A stretch of DNA of 64,000 nucleotides from Stutzerimonas chloritidismutans AW-1 (GCF_000495915.1 NZ_AOFQ01000026.1:78497-142496); one strand, 5' to 3'; shown: positions 8,908-22,111, numbered from the stretch's first letter. Made by a program: numbers and translations. Notes: generated by a model not told the origin, from the letters alone.

Positions 8908-8943
8908 GGTACGAAGACGGGGGCCTTGAGGCCCCGTTACCTG

Positions 8944-9549
8944 TTACTGGATGGGCAGCTGGATGGGCGACTGTTGCGGCTGCGCGTCCTGGGCATGACG
9001 GGCAGCTTCCATGGCTTCAGCCTCGGCGCGGGCCTTGGCTTCGGCTTCCTGTTGCAGGCGGTCGAGCTGCGCCGGGGTGATGCGCTGGATACGCAGGGTC
9101 AGCTGCTGCAGCAGCTCGCGGCGCATTTCCTGGCGCAGCTGATCACCTTCCTGGGACGAGCCGATCAGGTTGTTGCTGTCGTGCACGTAGACCTTCTGCA
9201 CTTCGATGCTGTCCTCGAGCAGCAGCATGTTCTGCGGGCCGCGGAATTCGTAATCGAGGGTGCTGGTCAGCTCATACTCGGCGCTGCGTGCCGAGCTGGT
9301 GTAGCTGGCGGTGCGCTGGCGGGTCTGCTCGCGGGCAAGGTTCAGGCTGTACTTGGCGCCCGGGTAAACCCGCACGCCATTGCTCTTGAGTAGGTCTTCG
9401 AGCTGTTGCACCGTTTCGCCGTAGCTGTTGCGCGCCTGCAGGTCGATCTCCTTGAGACCGAACTCCACGTCACCGGTGCCGCGCAGCTGGAAGCCACAAG
9501 CGCTCAGCAGCAGTGTCAGGCCCAGCACCACCAGATTCCGTTTGTTCAT
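8944..9549 (-). CDS. lptE: LPS-assembly lipoprotein LptE (RlpB)
   Basis: 201-residue outer-membrane lipoprotein that plugs the LptD barrel and helps insert lipopolysaccharide in the outer leaflet. The signal peptide ends in lipobox LLSACGFQLRG, and the GFQLRG after the Cys is the LptE hallmark. The middle has SYTSSARSAEYELTSTLDYEF, typical of the family. The C-terminal ~50 residues are Gln/Ala/Glu rich, a charged tail seen in pseudomonad LptE. It lies 43 bases after leuS and 36 before holA. Confidence 0.94.
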   Translation of the reverse strand: MNKRNLVVLGLTLLLSACGFQLRGTGDVEFGLKEIDLQARNSYGETVQQLEDLLKSNGVRVYPGAKYSLNLAREQTRQRTASYTSSARSAEYELTSTLDYEFRGPQNMLLLEDSIEVQKVYVHDSNNLIGSSQEGDQLRQEMRRELLQQLTLRIQRITPAQLDRLQQEAEAKARAEAEAMEAARHAQDAQPQQSPIQLPIQ

Positions 9550-9592
9550 CTTGTTATCCCCTTGCAGGCCCGGCGCATGCGCCGGGGCCGAA

Positions 9593-12346
<2,754 letters not shown>

Positions 12347-12459
12347 CTAGGGAAACCCCATTTGCCGCTGCTCCAGAGCTCCGTCCGTCGTGCGCGGCTT
12401 GAGTGCGTCAGGCTGAGCTACGCTTGATCCAGGGGCGGGACGAATGTGAGGTGAGGTTG

Positions 12460-12912
12460 ATGGACCGAGAGCCACGATCTGAGGACAGTAGTCTTTATGC
12501 AAGGGTGTTGCAGCGACTGAGCTCGGCCCTGCAGGAGGCCGAACGTGCCACGTCCGGTGATGCGGACGGTGCTGGCGAGCTGGAAGTACGCGGTTTGACG
12601 CCGGCGGAATTCGAGCTGATCCGTGCGTATCTGCAGCGTGATTCCCAATGGCTCTCGGGCTGGCATGCCGCGGCTGAGGAGCAGGCTCACCTGTCGCGCC
12701 AGGCACTGCGTCCGGCTGTGCGCAGCGGTAGTCGACAACGGCACGGCGCGCATGGCCGCCACGCGCCGCTGGCGTTGCAACAGACGCTGAGTTGCGCGCT
12801 GTGCAACGCCGAAGTGAGTTGGCCGGAAGGCGCCGGCCCCGCAGCCTGCCACGTCTGCGGGTCGCAGCTGCTGCGCGCCAGGCAGCGTCTGCACACTTAT
12901 CCGCGGCATTGA
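12460..12912 (+). CDS. Zinc-ribbon protein, YbeL/DUF1451-like
   Basis: 150 residues from ATG 12460 with GAGG-type ribosome binding site just before it. The N-terminal half is helical (DSSLYARVLQRLSSALQEAE ... LTPAEFELIRAYLQRD), the C-terminal third a rubredoxin-type zinc ribbon with two CxxC knuckles (CALC and CHVC) about 20 residues apart. This is the architecture of YbeL, which lies next to leuS in E. coli as well, here divergent from leuS. The biochemical role is unknown. A truncated or divergent member is possible because the middle block is shorter than in E. coli. Confidence 0.85.
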   Translation: MDREPRSEDSSLYARVLQRLSSALQEAERATSGDADGAGELEVRGLTPAEFELIRAYLQRDSQWLSGWHAAAEEQAHLSRQALRPAVRSGSRQRHGAHGRHAPLALQQTLSCALCNAEVSWPEGAGPAACHVCGSQLLRARQRLHTYPRH

Positions 12913-12972
12913 ACAGTGGCCGACAAATCCTCCGGCTGCGGCTAGAGTGTCTGCCTTTGCCGCGGAGGTCGG

Positions 12973-13746
12973 ATGCCGATTCGCTATTTCTTCAAGCAGC
13001 TGCTTTTGCCGCCGGGCGTGCTGCTGCTCCTGCTGTTGCTCGGATGGTGGCTGCGCCGGCGCGCGCCAAAGCTGGCGGCGCTGTGCTTCGTCACGGGGTT
13101 GGTTGGGCTCTGGTTGATGAGCCTGCCGGTCGTCGTCGAATGGACGGCGCGACTGGTTGAGCGCGAGCCGGCGCTGGCCGAGGCGCAGTGGATGCAGCTG
13201 GATGAAGAGGCCGGCGCCATCGTGGTGCTGGGGGCCGGGCGCGAGCAGAGTGATCCGGCATGGGGCGGCGATCAGCCCGGCTACATCGCGCTGGAGCGCT
13301 TGCGTTATGCGGCGCGGTTAGCCAAGACCAGCGGCCTGCCGATTCTCACCAGTGGCGGGCTGCACTACGGCCAGCCACCCAGCGAGGCGATGCTCGGCGC
13401 GGAGGTGCTGCAGCGCGACTTTGGCGTCGCCACGCGCTGGCTCGAGGAGCGTAGCCGGACGACCTGGGAGAACGCGGTTTTCAGCGCCGAGATGCTGCGT
13501 GCGGCGGGCATCGAGCGGGTGGTGCTGGTGACATCCGCCTCGCACATGCCGCGCTCGCGCTGGTGCTTCGAGCAGAACGGGATCGAGGTGATCGCTGCGC
13601 CGGTGGGCTTCATGGGCGTGCCCAATCGTCGGCCGTTGAATGGCTGGTTGCCGGAGGCCAAGGCCTTCTGGCAGAACGGCATGTTGCTCAACGAGGTCGT
13701 CGGTATGGCGGTTTACCCGCTTGTGTACCGCTCCGCGAACGACTGA
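12973..13746 (+). CDS. ElyC/YdcF-family (DUF218) membrane protein
   Basis: 257 residues. Two N-terminal membrane helices (LLLPPGVLLLLLLLGWWL and LCFVTGLVGLWLMSLPVVV) are followed by a DUF218 domain with AIVVLGAGREQSD, LPILTSGGLHYG, RSRTTWENAVFSAEML and VVLVTSASHMPRSRWCFEQ. This is the ElyC architecture. In E. coli ElyC is needed for peptidoglycan assembly and undecaprenyl-phosphate metabolism at low temperature. The YdcF/SanA relatives share the domain, so the exact role here is inferred. It follows the zinc-ribbon gene by 60 bases on the same strand. Confidence 0.88.
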   Translation: MPIRYFFKQLLLPPGVLLLLLLLGWWLRRRAPKLAALCFVTGLVGLWLMSLPVVVEWTARLVEREPALAEAQWMQLDEEAGAIVVLGAGREQSDPAWGGDQPGYIALERLRYAARLAKTSGLPILTSGGLHYGQPPSEAMLGAEVLQRDFGVATRWLEERSRTTWENAVFSAEMLRAAGIERVVLVTSASHMPRSRWCFEQNGIEVIAAPVGFMGVPNRRPLNGWLPEAKAFWQNGMLLNEVVGMAVYPLVYRSAND

Positions 13747-13804
13747 GTCGAACGCATTAACCTGAGTGTACGGTCGTGGGTGAGCCTCAGCCCGCAACTC
13801 GCCA

Positions 13805-13860
13805 TTCGCGGTCAAGGTCGCCCCCACGTTGGCGGCTGTAGGAGCGGCCTTGGCCGCGAA
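13805..13860. repeat. REP pair in inverted orientation (REPIN-like)
   Basis: The right unit (about 13837-13860) reads TGTAGGAGCGGCCTTGGCCG and continues CGAA. This is the standard Pseudomonas REP, itself a small hairpin. The left unit (13805-13826) is a diverged copy in reverse orientation. The ~10-base gap makes a REPIN-type structure after the ElyC-like gene. No gene is seen in 13747-13995. Confidence 0.8.
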
Positions 13861-13995
13861 CAAAGCCAGCTCGGAGCTGGACTTTCGCAGTCAAGAGCGG
13901 CGCAGCGCTCAGCATAACCGCCTGGCTTGCGATGAAGCCCTCTCAGCGGCAGCCAAAAGACCCGTTCAGGACCCAGCAGCTTCGCATAGATGAGG

Positions 13996-15504
13996 CTATG
14001 CCTTGCGCCTGATCAGTGCCCAACCGAGCAGCAGCACGCATACCGCGATCAGCGGCCAGGAGCGCCAGCGCAGATACGGCGTCAGCCCCTGCATCGGGGT
14101 GACTTCGCCATACAGCACGGCCTGTTCGAACTGCGGAATCTGCTCGGTGATCTGGCCGTAGGGGTCGATCAGCACGGTGATGCCGTTGTTCGTCGCGCGG
14201 ATCATCCAGCGCCCGGCTTCCAGAGCGCGCATCTGCGCCATCTGCAGGTGTTGCAGCGGACCGATGGAGCGGCCGAACCAGGCATCGTTGCTCACCGTCA
14301 GCAGCAGATCGCTCTGCGCCGCGAGCCCTGCGGCGAACTCCGGGTAGACCACCTCGTAGCAGATGTATGGCGCGATCTGCAGGCCCTTCGCCTGCAACAG
14401 TGGTTGGCCGGATTCGCCGCGGGCGAAGTCGGACATCGGCAGGTCGAAGAAGGCGATCAGGCCGCGCAGCAGATCCTGCAGCGGTACGTACTCGCCGAAC
14501 GGCACCAGTTTCTGCTTGAGATAGGTGCCGGCACCGTCACCGGTGCTGGTCAGCCCGTTGTAATAGCGCAGCTCGCCAGCCGCATTGGGCTGGCGTACCG
14601 GTACGCCGGTGATGAGTGCCGATTCGCGCTGGTTGGCGAAGCCGGCCATCATCGTCAGGTAGCCCTCGGCATGATCCTTGAGGATCGGCACGGCGGTTTC
14701 CGGCCAGACGATCAGGTCTGCCGGGCGACTACCGAAGGTCATGTCGCGATACAGCAGCAGCTGCATCTCGAGCTTCTTCGGGTCCCACTTCATGCTTTGT
14801 GCGACGTTGCCCTGCACTGCGGCAACGGTCAGCGGTTCGCCCTTGCTGGTCGTCCAGGCATGGTCCTTGAGTGCCAGGCCTGCCAGCCAGGGGGAAAGCA
14901 GCAGCACGACGGCGGCGGCCAGGCGTGCTTCGTCGGCAAGCAGTCGCGGGATCGCCGCGAGCAGGGTGGCGCTCAGTGCGACGGCAAAGCTCAGCAGCCA
15001 GACCCCGCCGAGCGGAGCCAGTCCGGCCAGCGGACCATCCAGCTGGCTGTAGCCAATGTACAGCCAGGGAAAGCCGGTGAGAATCCAGCCACGCAGCGCA
15101 TCCAGCGCCAGCCAGAGTGCGGCGAAGGCCAGCGCATCGCCAAGTGCGGAATGGCGATTGCGCAGCAGGCGCACCCAGAGCCAGCCGAGCAGGGCGAAGA
15201 ACAGCGCCAGGCCGGCGACGAAGCCGAGAGTGAGCAATCCGGCCAGCGCCGGCGAGGCCGCGCCGAAGTCATGGATGCTGACGTAGACCCAGCTGACCCC
15301 CGAGGCGAATAGCCCAAAGCCGTAGCACCAGCCGCGCTGCGCCGCCTGCTTCGCTGCGGTTTCGCGCAGGCCAAGGTACAGCAGCGCCACCGAGAGCAGC
15401 GCCAGCGGCCAGATGTCGAAAGGCGCCAGCGACAGCGTGGTCAGTGTGCCGGCGACCAGTGCCAGCAGGTTGCCCGGCCATCCGGGACGGGTGATCCAGT
15501 GCAT
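13996..15504 (-). CDS. lnt: Apolipoprotein N-acyltransferase Lnt
   Basis: 502 residues from ATG 15504. Adds the third acyl chain to the N-terminal Cys of lipoproteins in the inner membrane. Several N-terminal membrane helices are followed by a nitrilase-type domain with the catalytic Glu in LVPFGEYVPLQ, Lys in TYLKQKLVPFGE, and Cys in IAPYICYEVVYPEF. A last C-terminal helix (LIAVCVLLLGWALIRRK) anchors the protein. It lies 117 bases after corC in the phoH-ybeY-corC-lnt order conserved in gammaproteobacteria. Confidence 0.96.
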   Translation of the reverse strand: MHWITRPGWPGNLLALVAGTLTTLSLAPFDIWPLALLSVALLYLGLRETAAKQAAQRGWCYGFGLFASGVSWVYVSIHDFGAASPALAGLLTLGFVAGLALFFALLGWLWVRLLRNRHSALGDALAFAALWLALDALRGWILTGFPWLYIGYSQLDGPLAGLAPLGGVWLLSFAVALSATLLAAIPRLLADEARLAAAVVLLLSPWLAGLALKDHAWTTSKGEPLTVAAVQGNVAQSMKWDPKKLEMQLLLYRDMTFGSRPADLIVWPETAVPILKDHAEGYLTMMAGFANQRESALITGVPVRQPNAAGELRYYNGLTSTGDGAGTYLKQKLVPFGEYVPLQDLLRGLIAFFDLPMSDFARGESGQPLLQAKGLQIAPYICYEVVYPEFAAGLAAQSDLLLTVSNDAWFGRSIGPLQHLQMAQMRALEAGRWMIRATNNGITVLIDPYGQITEQIPQFEQAVLYGEVTPMQGLTPYLRWRSWPLIAVCVLLLGWALIRRKA

Positions 15505-15621
15505 GGAAGTTCCTTGCGCAGCGGTGCGGGGAGGGAGGCTAAGGGCGATGAAGTTGGCCGGCAAGCAGCTGGCGGACGAGCGTCCGCGCAGGGTCGGCTG
15601 CGCGGAACGGCTCGTGCCGGC

Positions 15622-16464
15622 TTACGCGCCCGCGGTGCGGCTCAGGCGCAGCATATGCACACGGCGGCTGTCGGCGTTGAGCACACGCACGCGGAACCCG
15701 TCGATCTCGGTGACTTCGTTGCGCTTGGGCAGGTGCCCGAAGGTGCTCATCACCAGGCCGGCGACGGTATCGAATTCGTCGTCGGGGAAGGCGCTGCCGA
15801 AGTACTCGTTGAAGCTGTCGATCGGAGTGAGCGCCTTGACCAGGAAGTCGCCGCTGGGCAGCGGGCGGATGTAGCTGTCTTCCTCGACGTCATGCTCGTC
15901 CTCGATGTCGCCGACGATCTGCTCCAGCACGTCTTCGATGGTCACCAGGCCGGCCACGCCGCCGTACTCGTCGATGACGATGGCCATGTGGTTATGGTTG
16001 GCGCGGAATTCGCGCAGCAGTACGTTGAGACGCTTGGACTCCGGCACGAAGGTGGCCGGGCGCAGCAGATCCTTGATGTCGAAACTGTGGTGTTCATCCT
16101 TGAGGATCAGCGGCAGCAGGTCTTTGGCCAGCAGCACGCCGATCACTTCATCGAGGCTTTCACCGACGACCGGATAACGCGAGTGTGCGGCACCGATGAT
16201 GGCCGGCAGAAACTCGCGGGGGGATTGATCGGCCTTGATGCTGATCACCTGCGAACGCGGCACCATGATGTCGCGTACCTGCAGATCGGCGACCTGGATG
16301 GCACCTTCGACGATGGCCAGCGCCTCGCTGTCGAGCAGCTTGTTCTGATGGGCTTCGCGCAGGATTTCCAGCAGCTCCTGGCGATTCTTGGGCTCATGGG
16401 CAAAAGCCTGGGTGATTTTTTCCAGCCAGGTCTTCTGCCCGCTGATCGATCGATCTTCGCTCAT
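15622..16464 (-). CDS. corC: CorC/HlyC-family CBS-domain protein
   Basis: 280 residues, without the DUF21 membrane domain of larger relatives. Two CBS domains (about 65-185; VRDIMVPRSQVISIKAD and MAIVIDEYGGVAGLVTIEDVLE) are followed by a CorC_HlyC transporter-associated domain (FNEYFGSAFPDDEFDTVAGLVM and GFRVRVLNADSRRVHMLRL). Linked in enterobacteria to Mg2+/Co2+ efflux; the soluble form probably regulates a membrane partner. Nine bases separate it from ybeY, so it belongs to the same transcript. Confidence 0.93.
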   Translation of the reverse strand: MSEDRSISGQKTWLEKITQAFAHEPKNRQELLEILREAHQNKLLDSEALAIVEGAIQVADLQVRDIMVPRSQVISIKADQSPREFLPAIIGAAHSRYPVVGESLDEVIGVLLAKDLLPLILKDEHHSFDIKDLLRPATFVPESKRLNVLLREFRANHNHMAIVIDEYGGVAGLVTIEDVLEQIVGDIEDEHDVEEDSYIRPLPSGDFLVKALTPIDSFNEYFGSAFPDDEFDTVAGLVMSTFGHLPKRNEVTEIDGFRVRVLNADSRRVHMLRLSRTAGA

Positions 16465-16473
16465 GTCGTTGAC

Positions 16474-16956
16474 TCAGGAGTCCTTGCAAGTGCCCATGAC
16501 GGGCGATTCTTCGGCATAGGGGTCGGGATGACCCAGCTCGGCCAGCAGTTGACGCTCCAGCTCTTCCATCTCTTCGGCTTCGGCATCGTCGATGTGATCG
16601 TAGCCGAGCAGATGCAGACAGCCATGGATGACCAGATGTGCCCAGTGTGCCGTCAGAGCCTTGCCCTGTTCGGCGGCTTCGCGCTCGACCACCGGTACGC
16701 AGATGACCAGGTCGCCGAGCAGCGGGATGTCCAGCAGTTCGTCGGGAACGTCTGCCGGGAACGACAGCACGTTGGTCGCGTAGTCCTTCTGCCGCCAGGT
16801 GCGGTTCAGCTCGCGCCCTTCTTCCTCGTCCACCAGGCGAATGGTCAGCTCCGAGTCGCCGCTACGCTGGCGTAGCGCCAGTTCGCACCAGCGCTGCAGA
16901 TCGGCGAGGGCCGGCGCAGCGCCCGTGCTGGCGCACTGCAGGTCGAGCTCAATCAT
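16474..16956 (-). CDS. ybeY: Endoribonuclease YbeY
   Basis: 160 residues from ATG 16956. Zinc-dependent single-strand RNase involved in 16S rRNA 3'-end maturation and ribosome quality control. The metal-site motif [15 protein letters not shown] (H-x3-H-x5-H) is intact, preceded by TNVLSFPAD. The start overlaps the end of phoH by 8 bases. The Glu-rich segment [18 protein letters not shown] follows the metal site, as in other members. Confidence 0.96.
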   Translation of the reverse strand: MIELDLQCASTGAAPALADLQRWCELALRQRSGDSELTIRLVDEEEGRELNRTWRQKDYATNVLSFPADVPDELLDIPLLGDLVICVPVVEREAAEQGKALTAHWAHLVIHGCLHLLGYDHIDDAEAEEMEELERQLLAELGHPDPYAEESPVMGTCKDS

Positions 16957-17956
16957 CGCTGGCGTCCTGCGCGGCACGCTTGCTGGCCGGCGACTGGCGA
17001 TCCTCGAAGGACTCGTAGGCCTCGACGATGCGCTGCACCAGCGGATGGCGAACGACGTCCTTTGGCTTGAAGTGGGTGAAGCTGATGCCGTTGACGTCCT
17101 TGAGCACCTCGATGACGTGCGCCAGACCGCTCTTGGTGCCGCGGGGCAGGTCGACCTGGGTGATGTCGCCAGTGATCACCGCGGTGGAGCCGAAGCCGAT
17201 CCGCGTAAGGAACATCTTCATCTGTTCCTGGGTGGTGTTCTGGCTTTCATCGAGGATGATGAAGCTGTTGTTCAGCGTGCGGCCGCGCATGTAGGCCAGC
17301 GGGGCGATCTCGATCACCTGTTTCTCGATCAGCCGTGCCACATGCTCGAAACCGAGCATCTCGTAGAGCGCGTCGTAGAGGGGGCGCAGGTAGGGGTCGA
17401 TCTTCTGTGCCAGGTCGCCGGGCAGGAAGCCGAGCTTCTCGCCGGCTTCCACCGCCGGGCGTACAAGGAGTATGCGGCGCACCTGTTCGCGCTCCAGCGC
17501 GTCCACGGCACAGGCGACGGCGAGGTAGGTCTTGCCGGTACCAGCCGGACCGACGCCGAAGTTGATGTCGTTGTCGAGGATGGCTTTGACGTAGCGCTGC
17601 TGATTCGCACCGCGGGGGCGGATCATGCCCTTCTTGGTGCGCAGGGCGACGCCTTGGTGCGCATTCGGATTGGCCAGCTCCTCCATTCCGGATTCCTGCA
17701 GGTACAGATGCACCATGTCCGGAGAGAGCTCGGTGTTCTTGGTTTTCCGGTACAGCCGGCGTAGCAGCTGTTCGGCAGACTTGGCCGCGTCGGTTGGGCC
17801 GATCAGCTCGAACTGGTTGCCGCGGTTGCGGATTTCCAGTTCCAGGCGCTGTTCGATCAGGCGCAGATGCTCGTCGAATTGGCCGCAGAGATTGGCGAAG
17901 CGACGGGCTTCAAAGGGTTCGAGGGTGAAACGATGCGGTTCTATGGGTGCGTTCAA
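16949..17956 (-). CDS. ybeZ: PhoH-like ATPase (YbeZ)
   Basis: 335 residues with a TTG start at 17956. P-loop ATPase of the PhoH family that partners YbeY. Walker A is [13 protein letters not shown], and Walker B is [27 protein letters not shown]. An N-terminal KH/R3H-like region (residues 10-70) precedes it. [11 protein letters not shown] is the conserved block after Walker B. It is the first gene of the ybeZ-ybeY-corC operon; miaB lies 119 bases upstream on the same strand, as usual. Confidence 0.94.
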   Translation of the reverse strand: MNAPIEPHRFTLEPFEARRFANLCGQFDEHLRLIEQRLELEIRNRGNQFELIGPTDAAKSAEQLLRRLYRKTKNTELSPDMVHLYLQESGMEELANPNAHQGVALRTKKGMIRPRGANQQRYVKAILDNDINFGVGPAGTGKTYLAVACAVDALEREQVRRILLVRPAVEAGEKLGFLPGDLAQKIDPYLRPLYDALYEMLGFEHVARLIEKQVIEIAPLAYMRGRTLNNSFIILDESQNTTQEQMKMFLTRIGFGSTAVITGDITQVDLPRGTKSGLAHVIEVLKDVNGISFTHFKPKDVVRHPLVQRIVEAYESFEDRQSPASKRAAQDASDD

Positions 17957-18075
17957 GGGCTTTTATATGTGGCCGTGGTCGGCGAAGTGGTGAGGGAAGA
18001 ATAGCGCCGCGGGCGCAAAGCGGAAAGCGCAGTCGCGGCCCCGATGCAATCACATGGGGGCCGCATGCCCGGTTC

Positions 18076-19389
18076 TCAACCTAGCAAGGTGCCACGTAGC
18101 GAGTGCGGCAGCGCGTCGTCGATGTGCACGTCGATGAATTGGCCGATCAGTCGCGGGTTGTCGCAGCGGAAGTTGACGATGCGATTGTGCTCGGTACGGC
18201 CCTGCAGCATGCCAGGGTCCTTCTTCGAGTAGTCGCTGACGAGGATGCGCTGAGTGGTACCTACCATCCGTCGGCTGTTCTCGAAGCCCTGCTGATTGAT
18301 GCGCTGCTGGAGGATCGCCAGGCGCTGCTTTTTCACCTCGTCCGGGGTGTCGTCGGCCAGATCCGCGGCCGGGGTGCCGGGGCGCGAGCTGTAGACGAAG
18401 GAGTAGGAAAAGTCGAAGCCGACGTCCTCAATCAGCTTCATGGTCTGCTCGAAGTCCTTGTCGGTCTCGCCGGGGAAGCCGACGATGAAGTCCGAACTGA
18501 TCAGAATGTCCGGCACTGCGGCCTTGAGCCGGCGGATGCGCGACTTGTACTCCAGGGCGGTGTGGTTGCGCTTCATCGCCGCGAGGATGCGGTCGGACCC
18601 GGCCTGCACCGGCAGATGCAGATATTTCACCAGCTGCGGGATGTCCGCATGGGCCTGGATGATCGCGTCGGAGAACTCCAGTGGATGGCTGGTGGTGTAG
18701 CGGATACGGCCGATGCCTTCTACCGCGGCGACGGCGTGCAGCAGGTCGGCGAAGTCATGCCCGTCGTAGCGATAGCCATTGACGTTCTGCCCCAGCAGGG
18801 TGACTTCCTTCACGCCGTTTTCGGCCAGGTGGACGACTTCCGCCAGCACGTCGGCCAGCGGGCGGCTGACTTCTTCGCCGCGGGTGTAGGGCACCACACA
18901 GAAGGTGCAGTACTTGCTGCAGCCTTCCATGACCGAAACGAAAGCACTGGGGCCGTCGACGCGCGGCTCTGGCAGGCGGTCGAACTTCTCGATCTCGGGG
19001 AACGAAATGTCCACCTGCGGTTTCTTGGTGGTGCGCGCGGCGTCGATCATTTCCGGCAGACGATGCAGGGTCTGCGGCCCGAAGACCACGTCGACGTACG
19101 GGGCGCGGTCGCGAATGGCCGCGCCTTCCTGGCTGGCCACGCAGCCGCCGACGCCGATCACCAGTTGCGGATTGTCCAGCTTCAGTTCGCGCCAGCGACC
19201 CAGTTGCGAGAAGACCTTTTCCTGGGCCTTTTCGCGGATCGAGCAGGTATTGAGAAGAATCACGTCGGCTTCTGCCGGGTTCTCGGTGATCTCCATGGCC
19301 TGGTGTTCGCCCAGCAGGTCCACCATGCGCGAGCTGTCGTACTCGTTCATCTGGCAGCCATGGGTTTCGATGAAAAGCTTGCGGGTCAT
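18076..19389 (-). CDS. miaB: tRNA-2-methylthio-N6-dimethylallyladenosine synthase MiaB
   Basis: 437 residues. Adds the methylthio group to i6A37 of tRNAs reading U-starting codons. The N-terminal UPF0004 domain has its three cluster cysteines ([30 protein letters not shown]). The radical SAM motif is [15 protein letters not shown] (C-x3-C-x2-C). A C-terminal TRAM domain (about 370-435) ends with the RGTLLG block. Length is normal. Transcribed toward ybeZ. Confidence 0.96.
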   Translation of the reverse strand: MTRKLFIETHGCQMNEYDSSRMVDLLGEHQAMEITENPAEADVILLNTCSIREKAQEKVFSQLGRWRELKLDNPQLVIGVGGCVASQEGAAIRDRAPYVDVVFGPQTLHRLPEMIDAARTTKKPQVDISFPEIEKFDRLPEPRVDGPSAFVSVMEGCSKYCTFCVVPYTRGEEVSRPLADVLAEVVHLAENGVKEVTLLGQNVNGYRYDGHDFADLLHAVAAVEGIGRIRYTTSHPLEFSDAIIQAHADIPQLVKYLHLPVQAGSDRILAAMKRNHTALEYKSRIRRLKAAVPDILISSDFIVGFPGETDKDFEQTMKLIEDVGFDFSYSFVYSSRPGTPAADLADDTPDEVKKQRLAILQQRINQQGFENSRRMVGTTQRILVSDYSKKDPGMLQGRTEHNRIVNFRCDNPRLIGQFIDVHIDDALPHSLRGTLLG

Positions 19390-19486
19390 GTTACGGGCCG
19401 GCGTTGTGCAAAAAATGACCGGCGATTATATGCCCACGACCGAGCAGGGGAAAGCGCGGGTGGATGCCGCGGGGTTTCTCGATTGT

Positions 19487-20023
19487 TCAGGGGATCTGCG
19501 GCGCGTCGGCGGCCTGCAGTTGCATCAGGTAGTCGCGGAAGATCTGCCCGAGGACCTGGGTGGCAATTTCCAGCTCGTCGCGACGCATCTGTCCGGAAAC
19601 TCGGTCGGCGGTATCCAGCGCATCGTCTTCGCCATTCACGGCAGCCATCTTCAGCACGATGTAGGCCTGGACGTTGTTGGCCTTGACCCCTTCGCCGCGG
19701 AAGAACATCACGCCGAGCCGGTGTTGCGCGGCTGCATGACCGCGCAGTGAGGCCTGCTCGAACCAGTACAGCGCCTTGGCCAGGTCGCGTGGCGCACGCT
19801 TGCCGTCGTAGTGAAACTCGCCCAGCTCGTAGGCGGCTTGCACATCGCCTTCGCTGGCGGCCTGCTGGCAGTTGCGCAGTGCTTCGGGGAGTTCTTCGGG
19901 AAGGGTGTCGAGCGCGCAGCGCGCGGTCGCCGGGATCAGCAGGGTATTCCCGCCGGCCAGGGCCGTGAGAGGCGAGAGAAGCAGCAGACAGCCCAAAGAC
20001 AGGATGCGGCCGGTGCGGATCAT
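19487..20023 (-). CDS. Secreted Sel1-repeat protein
   Basis: 178 residues. A clear signal peptide (RILSLGCLLLLSPLTALAGG) leads to a mature periplasmic domain with at least two Sel1-like/TPR-type helical repeats: GDVQAAYELGEFHYDGKRAP and HAAAQHRLGVMFFRGEGVK, each about 36 residues. Sel1 proteins act as protein-protein scaffolds. No specific partner can be named. It lies upstream of miaB on the same strand, where P. aeruginosa has an uncharacterised gene in the same position. Confidence 0.88.
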   Translation of the reverse strand: MIRTGRILSLGCLLLLSPLTALAGGNTLLIPATARCALDTLPEELPEALRNCQQAASEGDVQAAYELGEFHYDGKRAPRDLAKALYWFEQASLRGHAAAQHRLGVMFFRGEGVKANNVQAYIVLKMAAVNGEDDALDTADRVSGQMRRDELEIATQVLGQIFRDYLMQLQAADAPQIP

Positions 20024-20140
20024 GAAAATCTGGCGCCTCGAGGAGCAGGGCGGTAATGAAAGGCTGGAACGAGCCAGCCGTCACATTATGGATAAGCTGC
20101 AGCCTGCTTACAAAGCCTTTAACCGCCTGTCATCGGCTTT

Positions 20141-20776
20141 TTATGCGACTGCCGGACTGTCCTCACGTGTGCTGCCCGGCAGGCGCACCAGCAGAATGGT
20201 CAGCAGCGGGCTGGCGATCGCCAATAGCAGCGGCCCCAGGTCGCCGAGCGGCTGGATGATCGACCCGCCGTTCGGCAGCGGTGCCGCGCCCAGCAGAAGC
20301 GCGCCAGCCGCCAGGCCGGCAAGGGTCGGCAGGCTTGCCGGCCATCGCAGCGCGCCGGCGTAGACCACCAGCAGCGCACTGGTCAGCATCAGGCCGAAGG
20401 CGTAGGGCTCGCTCCAGCCCAGCTGTCGCGCCAGTTCGAAGAACACGCACAGCCCCAACACCACGCGACCCCAGTTCGGTCGACTCCACACCCAGCGCCG
20501 CGCCAGGGTCAGCGCAGCCACCGCGATCAGCGGCAAACCGAGCAGCAGGCTGGCGCGCTCCAGCCACTGGTGCGCCTCCTCCAGGTCCATGCCAAGCACG
20601 CTCGCCGCGGCGCACGCAGCGCTGGCGGCCGTCAGGATGAAGCCAAGCAGTGCGCTGAACAGCGCTGGCTGGTCCGCCTCGCCGTAACGGCGCCGGGCGC
20701 GGCCGATCAGCAGTGCGCTGGTGCCGGCAGTCAGGGCGAGCAGGATGCTCTGCAGCAATTCCATCGTCGGGTTCAC
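20141..20776 (-). CDS. Uncharacterised polytopic membrane protein
   Basis: 211 residues from a GTG at 20776 that overlaps the hemL stop (GTGA); an ATG at 20764 is the alternative start. Six or seven hydrophobic helices separated by short loops (for example [39 protein letters not shown] and [14 protein letters not shown]) and nothing else recognisable. No catalytic motif is evident. The overlap with hemL suggests translational coupling, but a functional link to tetrapyrrole synthesis is not shown. Confidence 0.8.
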   Translation of the reverse strand: MNPTMELLQSILLALTAGTSALLIGRARRRYGEADQPALFSALLGFILTAASAACAAASVLGMDLEEAHQWLERASLLLGLPLIAVAALTLARRWVWSRPNWGRVVLGLCVFFELARQLGWSEPYAFGLMLTSALLVVYAGALRWPASLPTLAGLAAGALLLGAAPLPNGGSIIQPLGDLGPLLLAIASPLLTILLVRLPGSTREDSPAVA

Positions 20777-22056
20777 TTGAGCTTGGCGAAGGCGCGCTCG
20801 GCGGCATCCAGAGTGATTGCGAGCTCGGCGTCGCCATGGGCGATGGAGGTGAAACCGGCCTCGAACGCGCTCGGTGCCAGGTAGACGCCGCCTTCGAGCA
20901 TCAGATGGAAGAAGCGCTTGAAGCGATCGGCATCGCTGGCCATGACATCGGCGAAGGTCACGATGTCATCGGCGCCGCTGAAATACAGACCGAACATGCC
21001 ACCGACCTGGGTGGTGACGAAGGGGATGCCAGCGGCATCGGCGCGGTCCTGCAGGCCTTGCAGCATACGGCTGGTGTAGGCGCTCAGTTCGTCATGGAAG
21101 CCGGGGCGGCTGATCAGGCCCAGCGTGGTCAGGCCCGCGGCCATCGCCAGTGGATTGCCCGACAGGGTGCCGGCCTGGTAAACCGGGCCAAGCGGGGCGA
21201 TGTGCTGCATGATGGCGCGCTTGCCGCCAAAGCAGCCGACCGGCATGCCGCCGCCGATGATCTTGCCGAAGGTCGACAGGTCCGGAGTCACGCCGTAGTA
21301 GGCCTGGGCGCCGCCGAGGGCGACGCGGAAACCGGTCATCACTTCGTCGAAGATCAGCACCACGCCATACGCGTCACACAGGGCGCGCAGGCCTTCGAGG
21401 AAGCCTGGTGCCGGGGGAACGCAGTTCATGTTGCCGGCGACCGGCTCGACGATGATGCAGGCGACCTGCTCGCCTTTTTCCTTCAGCGTGGCTTCGACTT
21501 CTGCTAGGTCGTTGTAGGCCAGGGTCAGGGTGTGCTTGGCGAAATCCGCCGGCACCCCGGCCGAGCTCGGCACGCCCTGGGTCAGGGCGCCGGAGCCGGC
21601 TTTGACCAGCAGGCTGTCGGAGTGACCGTGGTAGCAACCTTCGAACTTGATGATGTCATCGCGGCCGGTGTAACCACGGGCCAGGCGGATTGCGCTCATG
21701 GTCGCTTCGGTGCCGGAGCTGACCATGCGCACCATCTCCATGGATGGCACCAAGCGGCAGACCAGTTCGGCCATCTCGGTTTCCATGGCGGTCGGCGCGC
21801 CGTAGGACAGCCCGTGTTCGAGCTGGCGGCGCACGGCATCGAGCACCTCAGGGTGGCTGTGGCCGAGAATCATCGGGCCCCAGGAGCCGACGTAGTCGAC
21901 GTAGCGCTTGTCATCTTCGTCGATCACATAGGCGCCGGCGGCGTGTTTGAAAAACAGCGGGGTGCCGCCGACGCTGCGAAAGGCGCGCACGGGGGAATTG
22001 ACGCCGCCAGGGATGTGGGTCTGGGCGCTGGCAAAAAGGGTTTCGGAACGGGACAT
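20773..22056 (-). CDS. hemL: Glutamate-1-semialdehyde 2,1-aminomutase HemL
   Basis: 427 residues. PLP enzyme that makes 5-aminolevulinate from glutamate-1-semialdehyde in the C5 pathway. Key blocks: [10 protein letters not shown] at the start, [50 protein letters not shown], and [14 protein letters not shown], which holds the PLP-binding Lys. Length and order are normal. Likely the head or middle of a unit with thiE and thiD upstream on the same strand (55 bases to thiE). Confidence 0.96.
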   Translation of the reverse strand: MSRSETLFASAQTHIPGGVNSPVRAFRSVGGTPLFFKHAAGAYVIDEDDKRYVDYVGSWGPMILGHSHPEVLDAVRRQLEHGLSYGAPTAMETEMAELVCRLVPSMEMVRMVSSGTEATMSAIRLARGYTGRDDIIKFEGCYHGHSDSLLVKAGSGALTQGVPSSAGVPADFAKHTLTLAYNDLAEVEATLKEKGEQVACIIVEPVAGNMNCVPPAPGFLEGLRALCDAYGVVLIFDEVMTGFRVALGGAQAYYGVTPDLSTFGKIIGGGMPVGCFGGKRAIMQHIAPLGPVYQAGTLSGNPLAMAAGLTTLGLISRPGFHDELSAYTSRMLQGLQDRADAAGIPFVTTQVGGMFGLYFSGADDIVTFADVMASDADRFKRFFHLMLEGGVYLAPSAFEAGFTSIAHGDAELAITLDAAERAFAKLK

Positions 22057-22111
22057 GCGGGCCTCGCAGAACAGGGGCTGACCGCCGTATGGCGGGTCAG
22101 CCGTGGCGGAA

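Noticed and set aside
7822..9393. 523-codon + strand frame opposite holA and lptE
   Set aside because: Antisense shadow typical of high-GC coding DNA; holA and lptE on the - strand have clear family motifs and this frame has none.
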